Assembly: GCA_035293805.1 (NCBI GenBank)
Contig: DATGMD010000019.1
Coordinates: 62,001-126,000, forward strand
DNA from: JAJPHF01 sp035293805
GTDB lineage: Bacteria; Chloroflexota; UBA6077; JAJPHF01
Length of the DNA: 64,000 nt
Reading direction: 5' to 3'
This document shows positions 40,293 to 47,271 of the stretch, piece by piece. Position 1 is the first letter of the stretch, and the number at the start of each line of letters is the position of its first letter. The translations under genes and the position numbers were made by a program. The notes beneath the pieces were generated by a model. The model searched no databases, had not been told where the DNA came from, and was given only the letters and a program-made list of their open reading frames with translations.

Positions 40293-40766
40293 GTGGCGAT
40301 GAGCTTTCTCCAGAACTTGCTAGGCGGCCAACACCAGGAAGAGTACCAGGGGTTCGTGAACCGCTACCAGCAGGGCGCTCCCGACCAGGGCTATTCGAAT
40401 ACGGAGGTGGCCCAACGCTACCAGCAGGTCGCGCCCCAGCTTCCGGCGGATATGTACCAGCAGTCCGCGGAGCAGGCGTTCGAGCGGATGACGCCCGAAC
40501 AGCGCCAGCAGTTTGCCGAGTGGCTGCAGACCCACGCGCAGCAGCAGGGCGTCAACGTGCCGGCGTTCAACCAGGGCGGCACGAACTACGCTCAGAACCC
40601 GGGCGCGCTGGCGCAAATGACCACGCAAGTGCGCCAGCAGCAGCCCGATCTGCTCGACCAGCTGCTCGGGGGCCACAGCGGAACCGCGCTGGACAATCCG
40701 GTCGTCAAAGCGGCCGCGGCTGGCATCGTGGCCATGGCCGCACAGCGTTTTCTGAGCGGGCGCTAG
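40293..40766 (+). CDS. small Gln-rich protein of unknown function
   Basis: A 157-residue soluble protein, strongly glutamine-rich (NRYQQGAPDQGYSNTEVAQR, YQQVAPQLPADMYQQSAEQA). It has predicted helices around a central MTPEQRQQFAEWLQTHAQQQ segment and a hydrophobic Ala-rich C-terminal helix (VVKAAAAGIVAMAAQRFL). The N-terminus MSFLQNLLGGQ could be a short amphipathic helix. I do not recognise a named family; similar short proteins appear in Chloroflexota and Actinobacteria. The GTG at 40293 is chosen because AGGAGGG precedes it by 7 bases; an ATG six bases later is possible. Confidence 0.7.
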   Translation: MAMSFLQNLLGGQHQEEYQGFVNRYQQGAPDQGYSNTEVAQRYQQVAPQLPADMYQQSAEQAFERMTPEQRQQFAEWLQTHAQQQGVNVPAFNQGGTNYAQNPGALAQMTTQVRQQQPDLLDQLLGGHSGTALDNPVVKAAAAGIVAMAAQRFLSGR

Positions 40767-40803
40767 GCCCGCTCCGCCCGGGTCCCGGCTTCCCGCCGAC
40801 GTT

Positions 40804-40845
40804 GCCTGGCCGGCGCGGGCGCGTGCGTCACCGCGCCGGCCAGGC
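40804..40845. terminator. bidirectional terminator between convergent genes
   Basis: GCCTGGCCGGCGCGG (40804-40818) and its exact complement (40831-40845) form a 15-bp stem with a 12-base loop, midway between the Gln-rich gene and the convergent carboxyltransferase gene. Confidence 0.6.
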
Positions 40846-40905
40846 TGCCCACCGGGCCGGCGGTGCGTCCAGCCGTGGGCAGGCGCAGGTTGTCGCCCGC
40901 CAGGT

Positions 40906-42387
40906 CTAGCCCGCCGTTAGCCCGCCGCCGTGCCGGGCGAGGGTGAGGGTGAGGTCGCCTTTCTGGACGTGGACGTAGCGCCGGTCGGCGCGCTTGGTGA
41001 GCTGCTCGACGAGCGTGACCAGGGGCGAGGCGGCGTCGAGGTGGTCGTAGCGGCGCGGCGGACCGGCGGCGCGCAGCGCCACTAGCTCGGCGTCGCTGCA
41101 CTCCATGCGCAGCAGCATCTCCTCGTCGCTCACGCCGGGGGCGGCGTAGCGCGCGCGTAGCTCCTCGTAGCTCGGCTCGCGCGGCGGGTCGGCCATGATC
41201 TCGCGGGCGCGCGGCCGCGCCAGGATCTTGTCGCGGATCTCCGGCCGCATCGCCTCGACGGCTTCGTCACCGCCCCAGTAGCCGAGGGCGTAGAGGATAG
41301 TCTGGTCGGTGACCTCTTTGTAGCGCTCGCCGGTGATGACGTTGATCGCCGCCTGGCTGCCCACGAACTGGCTGAGCGGCGTCACCATGATCGGCCAGCC
41401 CCACTCCTCCCGCACCCGCGCGCACTCCGCCAGCGTCTGCTCGACGCGGTCCTCCATGCCGACCAGCTTGAGCTGGTGGCGCAGGTTGCTGATCATGCCG
41501 CCCGGCACCTGGTGCTGGTATTGCGTGCCGTCGTACTCGACCGGCTGGCCTAGCGGCAGCCCCTCGCGCGTGGCGATCGCCGTCAGCGTCTCCGACGCCG
41601 CGCGCACCGCCTCCGCGTTGAACACGGGCTCGTAGCCCAGCGCCCGCGCGTTCGCGGCCACGTTGAAGACGTTAGGCAGCGCCGCACCGTTCGCCAGCGG
41701 CGGCACGCCGACGTTGATCGTGTGGATGCCGCACTGGATGGCTTCCAGCGCGTTCAGCGGGCCGAGGCCAGTGGTGCAGTGGGAGTGCAGCTCGACGGGG
41801 ATGTCGCCCGCGGCGGCGAGCACGATGGGCGCCAGCGCGCGGGTGCGCTCGGGCGTGAGCAAGCCGCCGGGGTCCTTCAGGCAGATGCGGAATGGACGCA
41901 GCGCCGCGAGCTGCGCCGCGCGCTCCGCGTAGTAGGCGTCGGTGTGGCGCGGCGAGTCGGAGTAGATGATGTTCACGATGGGGTCGAGCCCCGCGGCGCG
42001 CGCCGCCTGCATCTTCCACTCCCAGGCCGATGCCTGGTTCCACTCGCTGGAGATGCGCGCCTGGCGGATACCCGCCCGGCCCTCGCACTGCATCTTCAGC
42101 TTTTGCAGGATCGGCGGCGAGAAGTCGAACGCCGGGAACGGGCCAACGATCGTGCGCAGCGGCGTCTCGGTGATGCGCTCGCGCACGAGGCGCAGGCGCT
42201 CCCAGGGGTCTTCTTTTAGCTCGCGCACGACCTTCTTGGGCGGCGGATACATCAGCTCGATCGACGTGAAGCCGGCGCGGTCGAGGTCGCGGGCGATCGC
42301 CAGGATCATGCCGGTGCGCATGTTCTGCGCCCACAGGCTCGAGTGGCCGTCGCGAATGGTCGTGTCGGCGAAGTAGATCTCGGTCAT
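40906..42387 (-). CDS. biotin-dependent carboxyltransferase subunit (PycB/OadA-like)
   Basis: A 493-residue HMGL-like TIM-barrel protein. It opens with the DTTIRDGHSS metal-binding motif and has RICLKDPGGLLTPE, with the lysine that is carbamylated and binds the metal in this family. The metal-binding HxH appears in ELHSHCTTGLG, and QYQHQVPGGMISNLRHQL follows. It lacks a C-terminal biotin domain, which is supplied by a separate protein two genes upstream. It forms a three-component carboxylase with the biotin carboxylase and carrier. Pyruvate, oxaloacetate or a related keto acid is the expected substrate, but KDPGG in place of KDMAG leaves this open. Last gene of the operon. Confidence 0.85.
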   Translation of the reverse strand: MTEIYFADTTIRDGHSSLWAQNMRTGMILAIARDLDRAGFTSIELMYPPPKKVVRELKEDPWERLRLVRERITETPLRTIVGPFPAFDFSPPILQKLKMQCEGRAGIRQARISSEWNQASAWEWKMQAARAAGLDPIVNIIYSDSPRHTDAYYAERAAQLAALRPFRICLKDPGGLLTPERTRALAPIVLAAAGDIPVELHSHCTTGLGPLNALEAIQCGIHTINVGVPPLANGAALPNVFNVAANARALGYEPVFNAEAVRAASETLTAIATREGLPLGQPVEYDGTQYQHQVPGGMISNLRHQLKLVGMEDRVEQTLAECARVREEWGWPIMVTPLSQFVGSQAAINVITGERYKEVTDQTILYALGYWGGDEAVEAMRPEIRDKILARPRAREIMADPPREPSYEELRARYAAPGVSDEEMLLRMECSDAELVALRAAGPPRRYDHLDAASPLVTLVEQLTKRADRRYVHVQKGDLTLTLARHGGGLTAG

Positions 42388-42394
42388 CGTGCCC

Positions 42395-43768
42395 TCAATG
42401 CCCCCCGGCTCGCGGCCCCCGCGCGGCCGCGAGCTTCTCCTCGACCCAGCGGGTATTCACCTGCCCAGCCACGAAGGCCGGGTCACCCACCAGCGCGTGC
42501 AGAAACGAGATGGTCGTGTCGATGCCGCCGACGTCGAAGGTGGCGAGCGCCATGCGCAGCCGCGCCAGCGCCTGGGCGCGGTCGGCGCCGTGGACGATCA
42601 GCTTCGCGAGCAGCGAGTCGTAGTACCGCGGCACGGTGTAGCCCGCGTAGCAGTGCGTGTCCACGCGCACGCCGGGGCCCGACGGCGCGCTCCAGCGGGT
42701 GATGGTCCCGGGGCACGGGCGGAAGCCGTGCGGCGCCGACTCGGCGGTGATCCGGCATTCGATCGCGTGCCCCACCAGGCGCACGGCGTCCTGGGCGAAC
42801 GGCAGCGGCTCGCCGCCGGCAATGCGGAGCTGGGCCTGCACGAGGTCGGCGCCGGTGATCAGCTCGGTCACTGGGTGCTCGACCTGGATGCGCGTGTTCA
42901 TCTCCAGGAAGTAGTAGGCCTCCGTGTCCTGATCGTACAGGAACTCCACCGTGCCAGCGCTCTCGTAGCCGATCGCCGCGGCGAGCCGTACGGCCGCCGC
43001 GCGCATACCCTCCCGCGCCGCGTCGGCCACGAACGCCGCCGGCCCCTCCTCCACGATCTTCTGGTAGCGACGCTGGAGCGAGCAGTCGCGCTCGCCCAGG
43101 TGGATCACCTGGCCGTGGCGGTCGCCCAGCACCTGCACCTCAACGTGGCGGGCGTGGGCGACGTAGCGCTCCAGGTAGAGCGCGTCGTCGCCGAACGCCG
43201 CCCGCGCCTCGGCGGCGGCGATCTCCAGCACGCCGCCGAGCGCCGCCGCGTCCTCCACGACCTTGATGCCGCGGCCGCCGCCGCCCGCCGCGGCCTTCAC
43301 GATCACCGGGAAGCCGATCTCCTGGGCCACGGCGGCGGCCTCGGCCGCGGTGCGGACGCGCGCCGAGCCGGGGGCCGTCGGAATGCCGTGCTCGGCGGCC
43401 AGCGCGCGGGCCGCGAGCTTGTGGCCCATCTGGCGGATGCTGTCGGCGCGCGGGCCGACGAAGGTCAAGCCGTGCGCCGCGCAGGCGTTGGCCAGCTCGG
43501 GCGCCTCGGCGAGGAAGCCGTAGCCGGGATGGAGCGCGTCGCAGCCGGTGCCCTGCGCGGCGGCGATCAGCGCCTCGATGCGCAGGTAGCTCTCGCGCGG
43601 CGGCGGCGGGCCGATACATACGGCGCGGTTGGCCAGGCGCGCGGGCAGGCTGTCGCGGTCGGCCTCGGAAACCGCGACGACCGCCTCGACGCCCAGCGCG
43701 TGGCAGGCGCGGATGATGCGCACGGCGATCTCGCCGCGGTTGGCGACCAGCACTCGGGACACCGCCAT
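42395..43768 (-). CDS. accC: biotin carboxylase
   Basis: A 457-residue ATP-grasp biotin carboxylase of normal length. It begins with RVLVANRGEIAVRIIRACHA. The glycine-rich ATP loop KAAAGGGGRGIKVV and the catalytic/bicarbonate region FLEMNTRIQVEHPVTE are intact. It carboxylates the biotin on the carrier encoded 12 bases upstream, using ATP and bicarbonate. The carboxyl group then passes to the substrate on the carboxyltransferase encoded 7 bases downstream. The gene symbol reflects the subunit type; the complex may be a pyruvate- or acyl-CoA-type carboxylase rather than acetyl-CoA carboxylase. Confidence 0.92.
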   Translation of the reverse strand: MAVSRVLVANRGEIAVRIIRACHALGVEAVVAVSEADRDSLPARLANRAVCIGPPPPRESYLRIEALIAAAQGTGCDALHPGYGFLAEAPELANACAAHGLTFVGPRADSIRQMGHKLAARALAAEHGIPTAPGSARVRTAAEAAAVAQEIGFPVIVKAAAGGGGRGIKVVEDAAALGGVLEIAAAEARAAFGDDALYLERYVAHARHVEVQVLGDRHGQVIHLGERDCSLQRRYQKIVEEGPAAFVADAAREGMRAAAVRLAAAIGYESAGTVEFLYDQDTEAYYFLEMNTRIQVEHPVTELITGADLVQAQLRIAGGEPLPFAQDAVRLVGHAIECRITAESAPHGFRPCPGTITRWSAPSGPGVRVDTHCYAGYTVPRYYDSLLAKLIVHGADRAQALARLRMALATFDVGGIDTTISFLHALVGDPAFVAGQVNTRWVEEKLAAARGPRAGGH

Positions 43769-43780
43769 GGGGCGCCTCGC

Positions 43781-44332
43781 CTACGCCGACTCGGGCCGCA
43801 CGAGGAACAGTGGCTGGCCGTACTCCACGAACTGCGCGTTCTCGACCAGCCGCTCGGCGATCACGCCCCGTGTGCCGGCGAGCACGCTCGTAAAGACCTT
43901 CATCGCCTCCACCAGGCCCACCGTGACGTCCGCTTCCACGCGCGCACCCAGCTCCACGAAGGGCGGCGCGTCGGGAGCCGGGGCCACGTAGAAGGTGCCG
44001 ACCATCGGCGCGGGCACGGGCACGAGCCCCTCGCTCGCGCTGCCAGCGCCCGAAGCAGAGGCTGTCGCGGACGCTGCGGCGGCCGGCGGGGCGCTGGGCG
44101 CCGGCGGTGTCGCTGTGGCGGCAGGCGGCGGCGCGGCGGGGGCCGCCGCGGCTGGCGCCGCGCTGGCGGGCGGTGGCGGCGCTGCCGGAGAGGGCGCGGC
44201 GGCCGTCGGCGGCAGCCCGGTCTTGCTGACCGTCAGGTGGAGGTCGCCGAGCGTGAGCTGGAAGTAGTCAAAGCTGGACTGGTCGACCAGCTCCAGAATG
44301 CGCAAGACGTCGTTCTCGCTCAGCTCCGCCAC
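43781..44332 (-). CDS. accB: biotin carboxyl carrier protein
   Basis: A 183-residue carrier protein. Residues 1-40 are the AccB-like N-terminal helix region (ENDVLRILELVDQSSFDYFQ). Residues ~42-100 are a very long Pro/Ala linker. The biotinyl domain follows, with VEAMKVF holding the biotinylated lysine (Lys145). The GTG start has GAGGAGG five bases upstream. The linker is a swinging arm of the usual type, though longer than in most AccB proteins. It is translated just before the biotin carboxylase gene. Confidence 0.9.
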   Translation of the reverse strand: MAELSENDVLRILELVDQSSFDYFQLTLGDLHLTVSKTGLPPTAAAPSPAAPPPPASAAPAAAAPAAPPPAATATPPAPSAPPAAAASATASASGAGSASEGLVPVPAPMVGTFYVAPAPDAPPFVELGARVEADVTVGLVEAMKVFTSVLAGTRGVIAERLVENAQFVEYGQPLFLVRPESA

Positions 44333-44419
44333 AGCGGCCTCCTCGGCGCGTCGTGTTCCTGAGATGGAATGGCTGCCCTGCGCGTCTTGACTAGAGCGGG
44401 GACGTGGCGACTGGTACTG

Positions 44420-44779
44420 TCATTGTAGCTGGCGGCTAAGGATAGAGGCTGGCGATGTAGCCGCGGTATCGGCCAGCACAGGGTAGCCCGCGGCGTCGGC
44501 CTGGAAGCTCATCGGCGGCGGCAGCAGCGCGGCCAGCGCGGCGCCCGCCTCGTCCGCCGCCGGTGTGGCGGCCCCGGCCGCCCCGGGTGGGCTAGCATCG
44601 CCCGCCACTGCCCGCGAGCCGCTGCCGCTCGGCGCCGCAGGGCCGCCGCAAGCCGCGAGCGCGAGGCCGAGCGCCAGCGCCCCCACGAGCCACACCCCGC
44701 GACCCGGGCCACGCGGCGCCCGACGGGGCTCGCTGGTCACGCGGTCCGGGCTGCGTTGTTGATGCTGGGAACGAGTCAT
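44420..44779 (-). CDS. small Ala/Pro-rich lipoprotein
   Basis: A 119-residue protein with a basic N-terminus, a hydrophobic signal (VWLVGALALGLALAACGG) and a strong lipobox ending in LAAC. The remainder is an Ala/Pro/Gly tether and a short tail (PPMSFQADAAGYPVLAD). No domain is recognised. Its front half looks like the leader of a substrate-binding lipoprotein whose body is missing, so it may be a remnant, or a small accessory lipoprotein. The start codon overlaps the stop of the upstream binding-protein gene by four bases, and the carrier-protein gene follows after 87 bases. It is therefore part of the carboxylase operon. Confidence 0.62.
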   Translation of the reverse strand: MTRSQHQQRSPDRVTSEPRRAPRGPGRGVWLVGALALGLALAACGGPAAPSGSGSRAVAGDASPPGAAGAATPAADEAGAALAALLPPPMSFQADAAGYPVLADTAATSPASILSRQLQ

Positions 44780-45858
44780 TGCGACCAGAGCCCGTTCCAG
44801 TTGACGGCCTGCAGCTCGGGGTAAGCCTTCTCAACGAAGTGGAAGTCGAAGACCTGGTCCGGCTCGACGTCCGCCGGGAGCTTCTGCGCGGCCGCCGTCG
44901 CGCTGATGATCTGACGCATCTGCGCCTCGCTCAGCGTGCCGTCGGCAGTCCAGCCGGGCCGTACTAGCTCGTAGACCTCGTCGGCGTAGGCAGGATCCGG
45001 GCTGTCGAGCCAGCGCTGCACGAGCGGCAGCGCCTCGGTGGGACGCTCGGCGTACAGCAGGTGGCCCATCAGCACGGCCCGCGCGAAGCGCTGCACGAGA
45101 TCGGGGCTGCTCTGGATGACGTCCAGGTTCGTCGTCATCGGCGCGCCCAGCGCCGTGAGCGGCCGGCGCGGCAGCAGCTTGAGCCCTTGCGCCTGGCCCA
45201 TCGGCGCCTCTTGCGACGAGAGCAGGGCGCCGTCCACGGAGCCCGCGAGCAGCGCGCTCAGGCGGTTGTTGGGGGTGCCCAGCGCCACAAAGGTCACGTC
45301 CTGGTCCGGGTTCAGGCCCTGATCGCGCAGCATGTCGCGCGCCACGCCCTCGCTCAGCGCCGAGCCGAGCGTGGAGACGGCGATGCGCCCGCCTTTGAGA
45401 TCCGCCCAGCTGTTGACGCGCGGCGCCGCCACCATCTGGTGGCCCAGGCTGCCGACGGAGACGTACACGATCCGATAGGGGAGGCCCTGGAGGATCGCAT
45501 CCAGGGTGCTCGGCGAGCCGCTGAACTGCACGGTGCCCGACGAGAGCGCCTGCGTGCAGGCGACGCCCTGCACCAGCTCGATGCTCACGTCGAGCCCGGC
45601 CTCAGCGAAGTAGCCGGCTTGCTGCGCGATCCCTACCCCCGCGAAGTCCTGGCTCAGTCCCGGCACGCAGACGTCGACGTGCTGCGCGGGTGACGGCGGT
45701 GCGGTGGGCGCGGCGACGGGCGCCCCCGACGCGGCGGCCGGGGCCGCGGCCCCGGACTCGGCGGTCGCTGGCGTCGACGCGGCGCTCGCGCAGGCGCCAC
45801 TCAGGACAAGCGCGACCGTCAGGGCGGCCAACGGCGGACCGGCGCGCGTGGCGATCAT
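44776..45858 (-). CDS. NMT1/SsuA-like substrate-binding lipoprotein heading the carboxylase operon
   Basis: A 360-residue lipoprotein with a signal and lipobox (ALVLSGAC) and an Ala/Pro/Ser tether to about residue 60. The binding fold starts at HVDVCVPGLSQDFAGVGIAQ and includes QAGYFAEAGLDVSIEL and the lobe motif SWADLKGGRIAVSTLGS. ATG 45858 has GGAGG upstream and gives a normal signal peptide; the longer frame to 45996 does not. Its coupling by a 4-base overlap to a lipoprotein and then to carrier, biotin carboxylase and carboxyltransferase genes suggests that the captured ligand, perhaps an organic acid, feeds that carboxylase. Confidence 0.86.
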   Translation of the reverse strand: MIATRAGPPLAALTVALVLSGACASAASTPATAESGAAAPAAASGAPVAAPTAPPSPAQHVDVCVPGLSQDFAGVGIAQQAGYFAEAGLDVSIELVQGVACTQALSSGTVQFSGSPSTLDAILQGLPYRIVYVSVGSLGHQMVAAPRVNSWADLKGGRIAVSTLGSALSEGVARDMLRDQGLNPDQDVTFVALGTPNNRLSALLAGSVDGALLSSQEAPMGQAQGLKLLPRRPLTALGAPMTTNLDVIQSSPDLVQRFARAVLMGHLLYAERPTEALPLVQRWLDSPDPAYADEVYELVRPGWTADGTLSEAQMRQIISATAAAQKLPADVEPDQVFDFHFVEKAYPELQAVNWNGLWSQ

Positions 45859-45967
45859 CCTGCGTCCCCCTCCGGCGCGCTCGGGCTTGGACGACGTCGA
45901 GCAGTACGCCCCGGGGCCAGCCTTGCCCAGTCCCGCGCTCGGCTTGCCGTGCGTCGGCGTCGGCGCG

Positions 45968-45996
45968 ATCATAGCACCGGCGGGTAGGGCGGGCAA
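45968..45996 (-). promoter_or_regulatory. promoter of the binding-protein/carboxylase operon
   Basis: TTGCCC (45996-45991), 17 bases, TATGAT (45973-45968) on the minus strand, with a TGC extension directly before the -10. The leader to ATG 45858 is about 105 bases. Confidence 0.5.
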
Positions 45997-46005
45997 GACG
46001 CGTTG

Positions 46006-46467
46006 CTACTCCACCCCGAACACCGCCTCGACCTCGACCGGGAAGCCGCGCGGCAGCTCGAAGACCCCCACCGCCGAGCGCGTGTGCGAGCCTTGCTCGC
46101 CCCACAGGGCCAGGAACAGGTCCGAGGCGCCGTCGATCACCGCGAACTGGCGCTCGAAGCCCGGCGCCGTGTTCACGTAGCCCGTCACCTTGACCACCTG
46201 GCGCACACGGTCGAGGTCGCCCAGCGCCTGCCGCACCGACGCCAGGATGTTCAGCGCGCACGACCGCGCCGCGGCGTAAGCCACCGCCTCGCTCACGTCG
46301 CCGCCGACCTTGCCCCGTAACGGCACCCGGTGCGCCTCGCTCGGCGGGTGCCCCGACGCGAACAGCAGGTTGCCTACTCGCACCGTGCCGCGCCGGTTCG
46401 GGCTCGGGTAGACGAACGGCGCCGGCAGCACGTATCCCATCTCCGCGATCTTCGCCTCGATCTGCAC
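46006..46467 (-). CDS. RidA/YjgF-family protein
   Basis: A 153-residue RidA-superfamily protein. The strand order VRVGNLLFASGHPPS, CALNILASVRQALGDLDRV, KVTGYVNTAPGFERQF and RSAVGVFELPRGFPVEVEAV matches the YjgF/UK114 fold. The arginine in RSAV corresponds to the ligand-binding arginine of imine deaminases. The N-terminal 25 residues (QIEAKIAEMGYVLPAPFVYP) are typical of the longer RidA subgroup. Family members hydrolyse reactive 2-aminoacrylate or related imines, or act in aromatic/nitrogen catabolism. The GTG start is set by AAAGGAGGGG just upstream. Confidence 0.87.
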   Translation of the reverse strand: MQIEAKIAEMGYVLPAPFVYPSPNRRGTVRVGNLLFASGHPPSEAHRVPLRGKVGGDVSEAVAYAAARSCALNILASVRQALGDLDRVRQVVKVTGYVNTAPGFERQFAVIDGASDLFLALWGEQGSHTRSAVGVFELPRGFPVEVEAVFGVE

Positions 46468-46560
46468 GCTCCCCTCCTTTCCGCTCCGCCGCAGGGTAGC
46501 ACACTCGCCGCGCTGCTCTACAATACGACCAGGCGCCGATCCCCGCGCCCGGAGCCGCCG

Positions 46561-47226
46561 ATGCCCGCTCACGCGCCCCGCACGCTCGACCACTTCCGCC
46601 CCGAGGCGTTCGACCGCGTCGACCCCCGGCCCGACTCGACGTTCTACGACGTGCCGCGCTACGTCGTACACATCGACGACGGCGCCATCGCGGCGGCGGG
46701 TGCGCTCGTCGCGCGGCTCGCGCCGCCGGGCGCGGCGGTGCTCGACCTGATGTCGTCGTATCGCTCCCACCTGCCGCCCGCCCTGCGGCCGAGCGCCGTC
46801 GTGGGCATCGGGCTGAACGCCGCCGAGATGGCCGCCAACCCGCAGCTCACGCGCTGGGCGGTCCACGACCTGAACGCCGAGCCCGCCCTGCCCGAGCCGG
46901 ACGCCGCCTTCGACCTCGCGCTCTGCACCGTCTCGGTCCAGTACCTCACGGTGCCGCTGGAAGTCTTTGCCGAAGTCCGCCGCGTGCTGCGGCCCGGGGC
47001 GCCGTTCCTGGTCACCTTCTCCAATCGCTGCTTCCCCACCAAGGCCGTGCGCATCTGGCACGAAGGGACCGACGCCGACCACCTGGCCCTCGTGCGTGCC
47101 TACTTCACGCTCAGCGGCGGCTGGACCGCCCCCGAGGCGGCCGCGCACACGCCGCCCGACGGCGACCCGCTGTACGGCATCTGGGCGCGGCGTGCGGACG
47201 CGCCGCCTGCCGCCACCGGCGAGTAG
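46561..47226 (+). CDS. class I SAM-dependent methyltransferase-like protein
   Basis: A 221-residue protein with a Rossmann methyltransferase pattern. The motif I region AVLDLMSSYRSHLP departs from the usual GxGxG. Motif II is VVGIGLNAAEMAANP, then FDLALCTVSVQYLTVPLEVF and VLRPGAPFLVTFSNRCFPTK. This variant family (MSSYRSH in place of the glycine loop) is widespread and annotated as methyltransferase, but the target is unknown and SAM binding is not assured. It lies divergent from the RidA gene and 45 bases before pepF on the same strand. Confidence 0.78.
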   Translation: MPAHAPRTLDHFRPEAFDRVDPRPDSTFYDVPRYVVHIDDGAIAAAGALVARLAPPGAAVLDLMSSYRSHLPPALRPSAVVGIGLNAAEMAANPQLTRWAVHDLNAEPALPEPDAAFDLALCTVSVQYLTVPLEVFAEVRRVLRPGAPFLVTFSNRCFPTKAVRIWHEGTDADHLALVRAYFTLSGGWTAPEAAAHTPPDGDPLYGIWARRADAPPAATGE

Positions 47227-47271
47227 AATCTGGTAAACGCCCGGACATGCGAGGGCCAGAGATACGAGGGA

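Noticed and set aside
44333..44422. In-frame continuation after the TGA of the small lipoprotein into the carrier-protein gene, as a second Sec candidate
   Set aside because: Sequence after this TGA (QYQSPRPRSSQD) shows no domain. The carrier protein has its own GTG and ribosome site, and no redox motif surrounds the TGA.
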